A stretch of 64,000 nucleotides of DNA, from the NCBI RefSeq assembly GCF_000152965.1, contig NZ_CH902583.1, positions 222,987 to 286,986 on the forward strand, in the 5' to 3' direction. A program made the position numbers and the translations under genes. This stretch comes from Roseobacter sp. MED193. Its GTDB lineage: Bacteria; Pseudomonadota; Alphaproteobacteria; Rhodobacterales; Rhodobacteraceae. This document shows, piece by piece, positions 1-8,709 of this stretch (position 1 is the first letter of the stretch; each line of letters begins with the position of its first letter). The notes below the pieces were generated by a model that ran no database searches, was not told the DNA's origin, and saw only the letters and a program-made list of their open reading frames with translations.

Positions 1-583
1 GGCTAAAAGGCACGTAAGAGAAGCTGCGGCGGGCACCGATATAGCTGGTCAGGGTCTTGGTCAGGGTGTCAGGCATCTTGGCCCCCACCACGATGGCGCC
101 CTGGACCAAAGTCCGCGCAGATTCACGGCGCAGATCGGCCTCAAAATCGCTTTCGTTCAAGTTGGCGTTTTGCAGAGCAAAGCTATAGGTCTGTCTGTCG
201 AAATTTCCGCTGGGATCCTGAAATGCAGGGATCTCGGCCAACTCCTGACGCAGGTTGTCATCACCGACGGAAATGCCGAGATTTTTGACTTCGTTGTCAA
301 TAGCGGCGATCGAGATGAGGCGCCCTAGAACCGCTTGGTCTAGGCCAAAGGCGGCCATTTGCGAGAGGCTCAAGGCCTGACCACCCTGCGCTTGCAGCGC
401 CCGTTGTTCGCGCTGCATTTCGCGCAGGTATTCGTCAACGGTGACTTCTTCCTCACCAACCAGAGCGACGGCAGACATAGAGCTGCTGAAGTTCACGGCG
501 CCAAAGCCGGCAAGACCCACGATCAGCAAGCCCATAAGGATCCAAACAAAGGTATTGGATAGTTTTTTTATGCCTGTGGCCAT
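1..583 (-). CDS. PpiD/SurA-like peptidylprolyl isomerase, 3' part outside window
   Basis: Reading the minus strand from the ATG at 583 gives an open frame of about 194 codons that runs off the left edge. Residues ~9-31 form one hydrophobic transmembrane anchor (around IKKLSNTFVWILMGLLIV), followed by an acidic, Gln-rich region typical of the SurA_N-like helical domain of PpiD: a periplasmic, inner-membrane-anchored folding factor for secreted and outer-membrane proteins. The parvulin domain and C terminus lie outside the window, so isomerase activity cannot be judged. In related bacteria this gene often precedes trpE; that neighbour would be beyond the edge. PpiD-like is likely; another SurA_N-domain anchored protein is possible. 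Confidence 0.8.
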   Translation of the reverse strand, partial: MATGIKKLSNTFVWILMGLLIVGLAGFGAVNFSSSMSAVALVGEEEVTVDEYLREMQREQRALQAQGGQALSLSQMAAFGLDQAVLGRLISIAAIDNEVKNLGISVGDDNLRQELAEIPAFQDPSGNFDRQTYSFALQNANLNESDFEADLRRESARTLVQGAIVVGAKMPDTLTKTLTSYIGARRSFSYVPFS

Positions 584-802
584 GCTGTCCTCGTTGTTTT
601 CGGTTCACGGGAGGCATCGCGAGTTTCCGACCCTGCGACCACCGCCTGAAATGAATTCGTTCCTTGCATACGCTGCCACCCGAGAGGGAGCAAGATCTTG
701 CGGTCTCTCAAGAGCTTGATTGCCCCGCTTTAACGGGGATCTAAGGGGCAGCGTTGAGCAAACATCTCCATATTTGCGGGTGTCGGGCTCTATGCCCGGG
801 AT

Positions 803-1978
803 TTAGGGGGCGAAACGGCTCAAGCGGGAAAACAGCTCTGCAATCCCCGCTGCATCGACATTGGCAAAGGCAATGCGGAACTGACGCTCTGCAATTTCGC
901 TGCCTTCTGGCATAAACATCGTGCCAGGCAACATCAAAATGGAGGCATCAGTGACCAGCTGTTTGGCAATCTCTTCGGCCGTTTTTTCAAAGGGATGTTC
1001 GACATAGGCGAAATAGGCGCCGCAGCCCAGCAGCCGCCAACCCTTGGCAGCAAGTTTGGGGAAACCATCAATGATGGCCTGTTTACGCGCCAGGATTTCG
1101 TCGCGTTCCCCGGCAAGCCAGTTTTGAAGATTGTGAATTCCCCATTGGGCCCCGATCTGGCCAAGTTGCGAAGGGCAGATGGTCACAGTGTCCAGGAATT
1201 TCTCCATTTCGAACAGCCGTTGTGGCGCAGCGGCAATGGCTCCAACCCTGTGGCCCGTCAACCGATAGGCCTTGGAAAACGAATAGAGGTGGATCAGGGT
1301 TTGGCTCCAGTTTGGATCCTGAAACAGAGTATGCGGCGGGCCAGAGCGGCTGTCAAAATCGCGGTAGGTCTCATCCACAATCAGGGTCAGCCCCTGGGAT
1401 CTTGCCAGATCAAAAAAGGCGCGCAGCAGGCCATCGGGATATTCAACGCCGGTGGGGTTGTTCGGTGTGACCAAAACAATGGCTTTGGTCCGTGGTGAGA
1501 TCAGCGCCTTGGCCGCTTCAAGATCGGGCAGCATATTTTCGCCAACCTGCAGGGGGCAGGCTTTGACACCGCTGAGATCCAGCCACATTTTATGGTTGAA
1601 GTACCACGGCACAGGAATGATCACCTCATCGCCCTCGCCGCAAAGCGCCGCAATGGTGGCTGCGAAGGCCTGGTTGCAGCCCGAGGTGATCCCAATCTGA
1701 TCGGCCGAGATCGCTGCGGCATAATGGCTGGACATCTGCCCCGAGAGCGCCGAGCGAAGCCCGTCGCGCCCCAGAACCGCGCCATAGAGATGGGCGTCAT
1801 CCTGATTGAGCGCGGCCTCTGCCAGAGCTTGGCGCAGGCCGAGTGGGGGCGGATCAGCGGGGGCGGCCTGGCTTACATTCAGCAGGGGGAGATCTTCGGT
1901 GAACGAAACCCCTTCGACCCAGCGGCGCGATTCGACGATTGGGGAAAGAAAGGTTGCCTCTGTGCGTGACTTGCTCAT
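803..1978 (-). CDS. PLP-dependent class I/II aminotransferase
   Basis: A 391-residue fold-type I aminotransferase, close to the normal length of the aspartate aminotransferase superfamily. It shows the NNPTG substrate-binding motif at residues 173-177, the cofactor Asp in VDETY (D202), and the Schiff-base lysine in LYSFSKAYRLTGHRVG (K236). It transfers an amino group between an amino acid and a 2-oxo acid in the cytoplasm; the substrate cannot be read from the sequence. It lies upstream of the divergent-looking gap before the PpiD-like gene and downstream of gpt on the same strand, but the gpt terminator at 2084-2112 separates it from gpt, so it probably has its own promoter within 1979-2083. 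Confidence 0.9.
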   Translation of the reverse strand: MSKSRTEATFLSPIVESRRWVEGVSFTEDLPLLNVSQAAPADPPPLGLRQALAEAALNQDDAHLYGAVLGRDGLRSALSGQMSSHYAAAISADQIGITSGCNQAFAATIAALCGEGDEVIIPVPWYFNHKMWLDLSGVKACPLQVGENMLPDLEAAKALISPRTKAIVLVTPNNPTGVEYPDGLLRAFFDLARSQGLTLIVDETYRDFDSRSGPPHTLFQDPNWSQTLIHLYSFSKAYRLTGHRVGAIAAAPQRLFEMEKFLDTVTICPSQLGQIGAQWGIHNLQNWLAGERDEILARKQAIIDGFPKLAAKGWRLLGCGAYFAYVEHPFEKTAEEIAKQLVTDASILMLPGTMFMPEGSEIAERQFRIAFANVDAAGIAELFSRLSRFAP

Positions 1979-2083
1979 GCCCGCTCCTGTTCACGAAATT
2001 AAACTGCTCGGAAATTGGTAGGGACTTGTGGGCGCGAAGGCAATCGCTCTGTCCGGGGCAAAGCGCATTGGCCGGCCCGCAAA

Positions 2084-2112
2084 CGAAAAACGCGCCCAGT
2101 GAGGGCGCGTTT
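2084..2112 (-). terminator. Rho-independent terminator of gpt
   Basis: AAACGCGCCC (2088-2097) pairs perfectly with GGGCGCGTTT (2103-2112) around a 5-nt loop. On the minus strand the stem is followed by a T run (2084-2088), as expected for termination just after gpt. Confidence 0.85.
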
Positions 2113-2141
2113 CAAAACCTGTTCGAGGGCTCAGGTTTGGC

Positions 2142-2660
2142 TTAGTCGGTACCGCGATAGGGTTCGACATATTGCAGGGCCATATCCCAGGGGAAAAAGA
2201 TCCAGGTGTCTTGGCTGACGCCGGTGATGAAGGTATCAACCATGGGTTCGCCCTTGGGCTTGGCATAGACGGTGGCACAATGGGCTTTAGGGTACATTTT
2301 CCGTACCAGTTCCAGCGTTTTACCCGAGTCAACAAGGTCATCAATGATCAGGATACCTTCGCCGTCGCCCATCAGTTCGGCATCCGGGCTCTTGAGAACC
2401 TGGGCTTCGCGTTGCTGATCCTGGGCGCCGCCGCCAGAGTGGTAGGATTTAACGGAGATTGTGTCCACCGTGCGAATATCCAGCTCGCGGCTGACAATCA
2501 TGGCTGGTGCCATGCCGCCCCGAGTGATCGCGACGACGGCGCGCCAGGCCCCATCGTTCGGCCCCTGTCCGTCAAGTCGCCAAGCCAGGGCACGGCTGTC
2601 TCGATGGATCTGGTCCCAGCTGATATGAAAGCCTTTTTCATGCGGCAGGCGGTCTGTCAT
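2142..2660 (-). CDS. gpt: Xanthine phosphoribosyltransferase
   Basis: A 172-residue type I phosphoribosyltransferase. The PRPP-binding signature [16 protein letters not shown] (roughly residues 102-117) has the two acidic residues and the Ser-Gly-Lys-Thr loop, and the N-terminal ITRGGMAPA segment supplies the second PRPP loop. It converts xanthine (and guanine) with PRPP to the nucleotide, a cytoplasmic purine salvage step. It is slightly longer than the ~152-residue E. coli enzyme because of an N-terminal and an internal extension ([13 protein letters not shown]). It lies about 90 bp downstream of fabI on the same strand and ends at a strong terminator. Confidence 0.93.
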   Translation of the reverse strand: MTDRLPHEKGFHISWDQIHRDSRALAWRLDGQGPNDGAWRAVVAITRGGMAPAMIVSRELDIRTVDTISVKSYHSGGGAQDQQREAQVLKSPDAELMGDGEGILIIDDLVDSGKTLELVRKMYPKAHCATVYAKPKGEPMVDTFITGVSQDTWIFFPWDMALQYVEPYRGTD

Positions 2661-2751
2661 TTCTATGGCTCCGGCGATGGCTGTGTCAGGGGGGTAATTC
2701 CCGCTGATGGAGGAGAAATCCGGACCAGAGCTTGCGCTCTGGCCTGTGTTA

Positions 2752-3555
2752 CTACTTGGCGATATCTGGGGCGTCGACGGCCTTCATGCCGACCACATGA
2801 TAACCGGCATCCACGTGCAGGTTCTCGCCGGTTACGCCCGAGCTGAGGTCCGACAACAGGTAGAGCGCCGATTTGCCCACATCATCGGTGGTCACATTGC
2901 GCCGCAGCGGCGAGTTATATTCGTTCCACTTCATAATGTAGCGGAAATCGCCAATGCCAGAGGCGGCCAGGGTTTTGATTGGACCGGCTGAAATCGCGTT
3001 GACGCGAATACCGTCCTTGCCCAGATCTTCGGCAAGGTATTTCACTGAGGCTTCAAGCGCAGCCTTGGCGACCCCCATGACATTATAATGTGGCATGACC
3101 TGCTCAGCACCATAATAGGTGAGGGTCAGCATCGAGCCACCTTCGGGCATCATCTTTTCCGCGCGTTTTGCAATGGCGGTAAAGGAGTAGACCGAGATAT
3201 CCATGGTCATCTGGAAATTGCCGCGGCTGGTATCCACATAGCGCCCGCGCAGTTCGTTCTTGTCAGAAAAGCCAATGGCATGAACCACGAAGTCCAGCTT
3301 ACCCCATTTTTCTTCCAATGCGGCAAACAGCTCATCCATGGAGGTTTCGTCAGAGACATCGCAGGGCAGTACGATATCGCTCCCCAGTTGTTCGGCCAGT
3401 GGGATGACGCGTTTTTTCAGAGCGTCGCCCTGATAGGAGAATGCCAGCTCGGCACCGGCATCGGCACAGGCCTTTGCGATTCCCCAGGCAATCGATTTGT
3501 CATTGGCCAGGCCCATGATCAGACCGCGCTTGCCGGTCATCAGTTGATTAGACAT
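2752..3555 (-). CDS. fabI: Enoyl-[acyl-carrier-protein] reductase (NADH)
   Basis: A 267-residue FabI of normal length in the short-chain dehydrogenase fold. The nucleotide site is [15 protein letters not shown] at the N terminus and the active-site pair lies in [10 protein letters not shown] (Y157 and K164; the second conserved tyrosine is Y148). It performs the last reduction of each round of type II fatty acid elongation, using NAD(P)H to saturate the trans-2 double bond on the acyl-ACP, in the cytoplasm. The gene is transcribed away from pdxH; the 160-bp gap 3556-3715 must hold both promoters. The 3' flank has a CCAGAGC/GCTCTGG hairpin (2725-2742) without a T run. Confidence 0.97.
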   Translation of the reverse strand: MSNQLMTGKRGLIMGLANDKSIAWGIAKACADAGAELAFSYQGDALKKRVIPLAEQLGSDIVLPCDVSDETSMDELFAALEEKWGKLDFVVHAIGFSDKNELRGRYVDTSRGNFQMTMDISVYSFTAIAKRAEKMMPEGGSMLTLTYYGAEQVMPHYNVMGVAKAALEASVKYLAEDLGKDGIRVNAISAGPIKTLAASGIGDFRYIMKWNEYNSPLRRNVTTDDVGKSALYLLSDLSSGVTGENLHVDAGYHVVGMKAVDAPDIAK

Positions 3556-3715
3556 TCAGGTTCTCCGCCTGTGATCCGTGAAGTTAAAGACGTTTAATAT
3601 GCCGGGGCCTGTGCTTCAAGGGGCGACCTTGATTGTTCGCATAAGTGTTCCGCACAGGCCTTGCCGTTCCCAAAGGCACTGATACTGTGCCGGTGAAATC
3701 AGACAGGAGGCTCCG

Positions 3716-4321
3716 ATGAGTGAACGTTCAGGACTCTTTGCGGGCGATGACCCCTTTGAAATTGCCCGCGCTTGGCTGGCTGAAGCGGAAAAAACAGAAA
3801 TCAACGATCCCAATGCGATTGCGCTGGCGACGGTTGATTCCAACGGTCTGCCCAATTCACGAATGGTCTTGCTTAAAGACATCGAGGATGACGCCTTTGT
3901 ATTCTATACCAACTATGAAAGCACCAAGGCACAGGAGTTGGAGCAGGCCGGGAAGGCCTCCTTTGTAATGCACTGGAAATCCCTGCGGCGGCAAATCCGC
4001 GTGCGCGGCACCGTCAGTCGCGAAGAGGGGCCAAAGGCGGATGAGTATTATGCCTCGCGGTCTCTCAAAAGCCGTCTTGGTGCCTGGGCCTCAAAACAGT
4101 CTCAGCCGCTCGACAGTCGCGCCAGTCTGATGGCGGAGGTGGCAAAGGTCACCGCCACCAAGGGGCCGAATCCCCCCAGGCCGCCATTTTGGGGTGGATA
4201 TCGGATCACACCTGTCGAAATTGAGTTCTGGGCGGACGGTGCATTTCGCTTACACGACCGTTTTAGTTGGGTACGGGGCGAAAAACAGGACAATTGGTCG
4301 GTTTCGCGCCTCAATCCTTAA
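3716..4321 (+). CDS. pdxH: Pyridoxamine 5'-phosphate oxidase
   Basis: A 201-residue FMN-dependent oxidase that makes the cofactor pyridoxal 5'-phosphate from PNP or PMP. Visible family segments are SRMVLLKDI (FMN/substrate), [26 protein letters not shown], and the C-terminal [15 protein letters not shown] ... RLHDRF ... SVSRLNP, which corresponds to the PLP-binding tail. The start is fixed by AGGAGG eight bases upstream of the ATG. Divergent from fabI; followed by the cold-shock gene after a 120-bp gap with only a weak GGAAA/TTTCC hairpin and a T run near 4360. Confidence 0.96.
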   Translation: MSERSGLFAGDDPFEIARAWLAEAEKTEINDPNAIALATVDSNGLPNSRMVLLKDIEDDAFVFYTNYESTKAQELEQAGKASFVMHWKSLRRQIRVRGTVSREEGPKADEYYASRSLKSRLGAWASKQSQPLDSRASLMAEVAKVTATKGPNPPRPPFWGGYRITPVEIEFWADGAFRLHDRFSWVRGEKQDNWSVSRLNP

Positions 4322-4441
4322 GCACTTTGCGAGGGAAATAGTACTTTCCTAACAAATGGGAGGGTTTTTTGCTTGAAATCATGCAGCGAAATCGCGCATC
4401 ACGTCATTACTAAAATGAAAAAGACGCAGTGGATGAGATAA

Positions 4442-4984
4442 GTGGCAGAAGATCTGAGCAGCCTGCAGCAAATCCAAGGCCTTGTTAAATGGTTTGATCC
4501 CACCAAGGGATTTGGTTTTGTTGTGTCCGATCTGGGCGGCCCTGATATTTTGTTGCACGTGAATGTACTCCGTAACTTTGGACAAAGTTCTGTTGCGGAC
4601 GGAACGCGCATCGAAATCGTGACCCATCGCACCGACAGAGGTGTGCAGGCGGTAGAAGTCCTGGCAATTCACCCCCCAGAGCGGGAGGAGACGCCAGTGC
4701 TAAGTGATTTTGCTGACTTTGACCTCACGGATTTGCAATCCAAACCTTTGGTGGCCGCACGGGTTAAGTGGTTCAACAAGGGTAAGGGATTTGGTTTTGC
4801 CAATATCTTTGGCCGCAGCGAAGATGTTTTCCTGCATGTTGAAGTGCTTCGCCAATCTGGATTGGCTGATCTTCAGCCTGGCGAGGCGCTGGCCCCGCGG
4901 GTGATCGACGGAAAGCGCGGTCAAATGGCCGCCGAAGTTCAAGCCTGGGAAGCTGCCCTGCTTGATAGCGATCAGGAAAGCTGA
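4442..4984 (+). CDS. Double cold-shock-domain protein
   Basis: A 180-residue protein holding two cold-shock (OB-fold, single-stranded nucleic acid binding) domains, residues ~10-75 and ~105-170, instead of the usual single 70-residue CspA. Each carries RNP1 (LVKWFDPTKGFGFV; ARVKWFNKGKGFGFA) and RNP2 (DILLHV; DVFLHV). The acidic linker between them (~76-104) is rich in Asp/Glu. The start is GTG at 4442: an in-frame TAA immediately precedes it, so no upstream start exists. Two-domain Csps of this size are usual in alphaproteobacteria, where they act as RNA chaperones; a specific role here is not visible. Confidence 0.92.
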   Translation: MAEDLSSLQQIQGLVKWFDPTKGFGFVVSDLGGPDILLHVNVLRNFGQSSVADGTRIEIVTHRTDRGVQAVEVLAIHPPEREETPVLSDFADFDLTDLQSKPLVAARVKWFNKGKGFGFANIFGRSEDVFLHVEVLRQSGLADLQPGEALAPRVIDGKRGQMAAEVQAWEAALLDSDQES

Positions 4985-4988
4985 TCCG

Positions 4989-5477
4989 GTGCCGCGGTTG
5001 AGATCCTTTCTCGCCGCCTCTGCCTTGGCCATGTTTTTTGGCCTCGGCTTTTCGACCCCCTCCCTCGCAGCGGACTGTCGGTCTGACAGGGTAGATCTGC
5101 GCGGTAGCTGGGGGCAGGTCTCCTTTACTGTTGAAATTGCGGATGATGAAAAGGAACGGGCCCAAGGGTTGATGTTCCGTGACAGCATGGCGCGTGGCGC
5201 GGGCATGCTTTTTGTCTATCCCAAACCGCAACGTGCGGCCTTCTGGATGAAGAACACCCTCATACCGCTCGATATTATTTTCTTAGATCAGACGGGCCGG
5301 GTCATAGCGATTCAGGCCGATGCGATTCCTGGGGATCTGACGCCGCTGCCAGGCGGGGATAACGTCTTTGCGGTACTCGAAATTAACGGCGGTTTGAGCG
5401 CTCAATACGGGATTTCGATCGGGTCCGAGATGCGCCACAAAGTTTTTTCAAAAACTGCACCAATTTGGCCCTGTTAG
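4989..5477 (+). CDS. DUF192-domain secreted protein
   Basis: A 162-residue protein with an N-terminal signal peptide (MPRLRSFLAASALAMFFGLG ... PSLAA) followed by the DUF192 core: FTVEIADDEKERAQGLMFRD, then AAFWMKNTLIPLDIIFLD and VFAVLEINGG. DUF192 is a small beta-rich domain exported in many Gram-negatives; its function is not established. I chose the GTG at 4989 because AGGAAAG lies eight bases upstream and it clears the stop of the cold-shock gene (4984); the longer TTG start at 4962 would overlap that gene by 23 bp and spoil the signal peptide. The 4-bp gap suggests co-transcription with the cold-shock gene. Confidence 0.88.
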   Translation: MPRLRSFLAASALAMFFGLGFSTPSLAADCRSDRVDLRGSWGQVSFTVEIADDEKERAQGLMFRDSMARGAGMLFVYPKPQRAAFWMKNTLIPLDIIFLDQTGRVIAIQADAIPGDLTPLPGGDNVFAVLEINGGLSAQYGISIGSEMRHKVFSKTAPIWPC

Positions 5478-5521
5478 GGGTTTTCAAATCAATTCACTGG
5501 CGTTAGGAACAGCGCACGGTT

Positions 5522-5598
5522 CGGGGCGTGGCGCAGTCTGGTAGCGCACCTGTTTTGGGTACAGGGGGTCGTGAGTTCGAATCTCGCCGCCCCGACCA
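5522..5598 (+). tRNA. tRNA-Pro (UGG anticodon)
   Basis: A full cloverleaf: acceptor CGGGGCG/CGCCCCG, D arm GCGC/GCGC, anticodon stem CCTGT/ACAGG around loop TTTGGGT (anticodon TGG), T arm GTGAG/CTCGC with loop TTCGAAT, discriminator A and an encoded CCA at 5596-5598. Confidence 0.97.
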
Positions 5599-5602
5599 CT
5601 TT

Positions 5603-5627
5603 CAAGGAAAACCCTTTAGTTTCCTTG
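5603..5627 (+). terminator. Hairpin after tRNA-Pro, probable terminator
   Basis: CAAGGAAA (5603-5610) pairs perfectly with TTTCCTTG (5620-5627), only five bases after the tRNA CCA. No long T run follows, but the CTCTCGCGAGAG palindrome (5631-5642) is adjacent. Confidence 0.5.
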
Positions 5628-5972
5628 ATCTCTCGCGAGAGGCCAGGTTTCCTAGCCTCCCGCCAGAGGGAAAATTTACTCTCAATCTCCCATTTTGAAT
5701 TCGACCAAATGACGCGTGACTTGGTGTCTGACGTGCCGAAACCTGCGGTGTTTGCGCCGGGGCGCGCGTCGGTCCAGCGGTTTGGGTTTTGGCGATACAG
5801 TTTCACAGTCTTTTTGGCGGTGGTGCTATCTGAGAAAACCCTCTCAACTTTTGGGCGCTCGAACTGATTGGGGGGGGCTCTGCATCCGCCCTGTGCTGCC
5901 CTACGTTCTATGATCCGCAGAATCACTCAGAATGTAGCGAAGAGTTTGTTGGGGGCCTTGCCGGATCTCTCG

Positions 5973-5987
5973 TTAAGACTTTCTTAA
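5973..5987. promoter_or_regulatory. Candidate CtrA-binding box
   Basis: TTAA-GACTTTC-TTAA is an exact match to the full alphaproteobacterial CtrA consensus TTAA-N7-TTAA. The right half overlaps the IS66 target duplication by three bases, so the insertion landed at the edge of the box. No gene start is obviously placed to use it now; a chance match is possible. Confidence 0.4.
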
Positions 5988-5992
5988 GAGAC
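5985..5992. repeat. IS66 target-site duplication, left copy
   Basis: TAAGAGAC, identical to 8702-8709. Eight bases is the normal duplication length for IS66-family elements. Confidence 0.93.
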
Positions 5993-6085
5993 GTACGCGC
6001 CGTCTGCGTCCCATTGATTGCTGTGGTTCCAGTGGGCTGATCTAGCGGCGATGTTTCTATTCTGAGCAGTCAGAAGGAGACGACG

Positions 6086-6514
6086 ATGGCAGATGGGGGC
6101 GACGGTTTTGATGGGTGCGTCGAGGTTGTGCAGCGGACGCGTGGATACCGGCGCTGGCCGGACGAGGTGAAAGGCCGGATCGTGGCCGAAAGCCTTCAGC
6201 CTGGCGTGCGGGTGGTAGATGTCGCGCGGCGGCATGGCCTTGCGGCGCATCAGCTTTCGGATTGGCGGCGTCAGGCGCGGCTGGGCGAACTGGTTTTGCC
6301 TGCGGACGCTATGACCGGGGCGGCGTCTGACGCTCTGCCCGCCTTTGTGCCGATTTCGGTGGGGTCAGATGAGGTCGGGCGGTCAGCGGATACCGGTCGG
6401 CACAGCGGTGTCATCACGATCGAGATCGGCAACGCGTTCGTGCTGCAGGTGCCGGGCGATGTTCCGGTGGACCGGGCTGCGGCGGTGGCGTGCGCCCTGC
6501 GAGGTTCGGCATGA
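6086..6514 (+). CDS. tnpA: IS66 accessory protein TnpA (IS3/IS911-like HTH)
   Basis: A 142-residue first ORF of the IS66 element. Residues ~13-60 (RGYRRWPDEVKGRIVAESLQ ... VVDVARRHGLAAHQLSDWRRQ) form the helix-turn-helix of transposase-8 type proteins, implying DNA binding. The C-terminal half is variable. The start is supported by AAGGAG seven bases upstream. Its stop overlaps the tnpB start (ATGA), indicating translational coupling. TnpA is required together with TnpB and TnpC for IS66 transposition in studied members. Confidence 0.93.
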   Translation: MADGGDGFDGCVEVVQRTRGYRRWPDEVKGRIVAESLQPGVRVVDVARRHGLAAHQLSDWRRQARLGELVLPADAMTGAASDALPAFVPISVGSDEVGRSADTGRHSGVITIEIGNAFVLQVPGDVPVDRAAAVACALRGSA

Positions 6515-6864
6515 TCGTCGCGGGCCAGCGGCTGCCGATCCTGATCGCGACGAAGCCGGTCGACTTCAGGTGCGGCCACAACGCTCTGGCGCTGATCGTA
6601 CAGACCGAGCTGAAGCTTGATCCGCATTCCGGGGTGACGGTGGTGTTCCGCTCGAAGCGCGGGGACAGGTTGAAGATCCTGGTCTGGGACGGAACCGGGA
6701 TGGTGCTGATCTACAAGATCCTGGAGCAGGGCAGCTTTGCCTGGCCGAAGGTGCAGGACGGTACGATGCGTCTGTCGCGGGCGCAGGCGGAAGCCCTGTT
6801 CGAAGGGCTCGATTGGCGGCGGGTGGTGGCGCAAAGGGTCGTGCCGCCAGCTGCGGCGGGATGA
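6511..6864 (+). CDS. tnpB: IS66 accessory protein TnpB
   Basis: A 117-residue IS66 Orf2-type protein: MIVAGQRLPILIATKPVDFRCG, then VFRSKRGDRLKILVWDGTGMVLIYKILEQG and FAWP. The ATG at 6511 lies in an ATGA overlap with the tnpA stop, so I prefer it to the GTG seven codons upstream. Family members are compact proteins of ~115 residues with no known enzymatic motif; required for transposition with TnpC. Confidence 0.94.
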   Translation: MIVAGQRLPILIATKPVDFRCGHNALALIVQTELKLDPHSGVTVVFRSKRGDRLKILVWDGTGMVLIYKILEQGSFAWPKVQDGTMRLSRAQAEALFEGLDWRRVVAQRVVPPAAAG

Positions 6865-6928
6865 CTCATCAGGCATATATTGGCCATGTTTTATTGGGAT
6901 TTTAAGCCTGGATCGGGTAGAAAGGCGC

Positions 6929-8581
6929 ATGTCACAATCGCTCGATCTCAGCCAGTTCCCAGACCTGCCGCCCGAGGTAGTAAAGGCCTTTGCGGCCGTT
7001 GAATTCGAGCTTTCGGTTGAACGTGCGGCGCGCCAACACGAACAGGCGGTGGCGGCCGAGAAGGAGGCCTTCATCGCCGAGCTGAAGGACCTGATCGCAA
7101 AGCTGGAAGGTCAGGTTCAGGATTACCGGCGCACGAAGTTCGGGCCGAAATCGGAGAAGCTGGACCCAGCGCAGCTGGAGCTGGCGCTGGAGGATCAGGA
7201 AACAGCCATCGCCGAGACGCAGGCGCAGATCGCCGCTCTCGAGGACAGGATGGCAGCAAGTGAGCGTGATCCCGAGAAGCGCAAGTCGCGCGCCCCCCGC
7301 AAGGCACGGGCCTTGCCGGACAGCCTGCCGAGGGTCGAACGCGTGGTTGAACCCGACAGCATCCTATGCCCCTGCGGCTGTGGCGACATGGTCCGGATCG
7401 GTGAAGACCGCACTGAGCGGCTGGATTACATCCCCGCACGCTACCAGGTGGTCGTGACGATCCGGCCCCGCTACGCTTGCCCAAAGGGGCGCACCGGCGT
7501 GGTGCAGGCCAAGGCACCCGCCCATCTTCTCGAAGGAAGCTGGCCCACCGAGGCGCTGCTGGCCCAGGTCGCCGTGTCCAAGCATTCCGAGCACATGCCA
7601 CTGAACCGGCAGGCCGTGGTGATGGCCCGGCACGGCGTGCCGATCGACCGCTCGGTACTGGCCGACTGGATGGGCCGGACGGGCGCGCTGATCGCCCCGG
7701 TCGTCGATCACATGGCCAAGCAGCTGCTGACTGGGAGCACCCGGCTTTATGTTGATGAGACCACCGCCCCGGTGTTGGACCCGGGGCGCGGCAAGACAAA
7801 GACGGGATATCTCTGGGCGGTGCTGCGCGATGATCGTGGTTGGAACGGCCCTGCACCGCCCGGCGTGGTGTTCCACTACCGGCCCGGCCGGAAGGGCGAG
7901 TATGCCGCTGAAATCCTCACCGGCTTCAACGGCACGATCCAGGTTGATGCCTATGGTGCCTATACCCACCTGGCCACGCCGAAACGCCCAGGCGGCGATC
8001 CGTTGCGCCTGGCCTTCTGCTGGGCCCATGGGCGGCGCAAACTGATCAAGGCCGCGCCCAAGAAGGGATCACCCATCGTGGACGCGGCGCTGCTGCGCAT
8101 CGCGGCGCTCTACAAGGTCGAGGATGCCATCCGCGGGTCAGACCCGGATCATCGCCGGGCTGTCCGGCAGGACCTGTCTCGCCCGCTGGTCGATGAGTTC
8201 TTCACCTGGCTGGCGGCCCAGGCCGCGCGCGTGTCGCGCAAATCAGACCTCGGCGAGGCAATGGCCTACATGCTGAAACGTCAGGACGGCTTCCGGCTGT
8301 TCCTGGACGACGGCCGCGTCGACATCGACTCCAACCTCGTCGAAAATGCCATCCGCAGCCCGGCCATGAACCGCCGCAACGCGCTCTTCGCCGGCCATGA
8401 CGAGGGTGGACGCAACTGGGCCCGCTTTGCCAGTCTGATCGGCACCTGCAAGATGAACGGCGTCGAACCCTATGCCTATCTGCGTGATCTGTTCACCAAG
8501 CTCGCCAACGGGCATCTCGACAAAGACATCGACGCGTTGATGCCGTGGGCTTACGCCGCGGTCCCCGTCCCCTCACAATGA
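6929..8581 (+). CDS. tnpC: IS66 transposase TnpC
   Basis: A 550-residue DDE transposase. In order: an N-terminal coiled coil (~30-110), a Cys-rich zinc-binding segment (CPCGCGDMV ... CPKG, ~148-190), the catalytic core with D276 (LYVDETTAP), D340 (IQVDAYGAY) and E472 (SNLVENAIR), and the C-terminal IS66 domain (MNRRNALFAGHDEGGRNWA ... CKMNGVEPYAYL). I chose the ATG at 6929, 64 codons inside the longest frame, because the upstream part overlaps tnpB and resembles nothing; tnpC starts 64 bp after tnpB. No frameshift or missing catalytic residue. Confidence 0.95.
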   Translation: MSQSLDLSQFPDLPPEVVKAFAAVEFELSVERAARQHEQAVAAEKEAFIAELKDLIAKLEGQVQDYRRTKFGPKSEKLDPAQLELALEDQETAIAETQAQIAALEDRMAASERDPEKRKSRAPRKARALPDSLPRVERVVEPDSILCPCGCGDMVRIGEDRTERLDYIPARYQVVVTIRPRYACPKGRTGVVQAKAPAHLLEGSWPTEALLAQVAVSKHSEHMPLNRQAVVMARHGVPIDRSVLADWMGRTGALIAPVVDHMAKQLLTGSTRLYVDETTAPVLDPGRGKTKTGYLWAVLRDDRGWNGPAPPGVVFHYRPGRKGEYAAEILTGFNGTIQVDAYGAYTHLATPKRPGGDPLRLAFCWAHGRRKLIKAAPKKGSPIVDAALLRIAALYKVEDAIRGSDPDHRRAVRQDLSRPLVDEFFTWLAAQAARVSRKSDLGEAMAYMLKRQDGFRLFLDDGRVDIDSNLVENAIRSPAMNRRNALFAGHDEGGRNWARFASLIGTCKMNGVEPYAYLRDLFTKLANGHLDKDIDALMPWAYAAVPVPSQ

Positions 8582-8701
8582 GCTCATCCGGGAATCCCCA
8601 CTGAGCTCATTCTGAGCGCTCACAAAGGCGAAAACGTCAATCGAGAGCGCTGGTCATCCCACACGCAAGCGAAATCCCAATGGGACGTGGACGTCGCATA
8701 C

Positions 8702-8709
8702 TAAGAGAC
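8702..8709. repeat. IS66 target-site duplication, right copy
   Basis: TAAGAGAC, directly adjoining the right terminal inverted repeat and identical to 5985-5992. Confidence 0.93.

Larger units (their letters stand above)
5599..5992. other. Non-coding stretch between tRNA-Pro and IS66
   Basis: Apart from the tRNA hairpin, the CtrA-like box (5973-5987) and the IS66 target duplication, no convincing gene is visible. The long minus-strand frame that crosses the tRNA is an artefact. The 5923-5992 part may be the 3' end of an ORF cut by the IS66 element (see the entry at 8710-8861). Confidence 0.5.
5993..8701 (+). mobile_element. Complete IS66-family insertion sequence
   Basis: A 2709-bp element bounded by imperfect terminal inverted repeats: the left end GTACGCGCCGTC... 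(5993-6016) and the reverse complement of the right end GTATGCGACGTC... (8678-8701) agree at 20 of 24 positions, both beginning GTA as IS66 ends do. Both flanks carry the 8-bp duplication TAAGAGAC. It encodes the three expected proteins (tnpA, tnpB, tnpC) intact, and its GC content is visibly higher than that of the flanks. Intact ends, frames and duplication point to a recent and possibly still active insertion. Confidence 0.95.

Noticed and set aside
5489-5926. 145-codon minus-strand frame over tRNA-Pro
   Set aside because: Its GAARFELTTPCTQNRCATRL part is the antisense translation of the tRNA, a known artefact; no ribosome-binding site or family match.
6737-6928. N-terminal extension of TnpC in the longest frame
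   Set aside because: Overlaps tnpB in another frame and has no similarity to IS66 transposases; ATG 6929 is the natural start.
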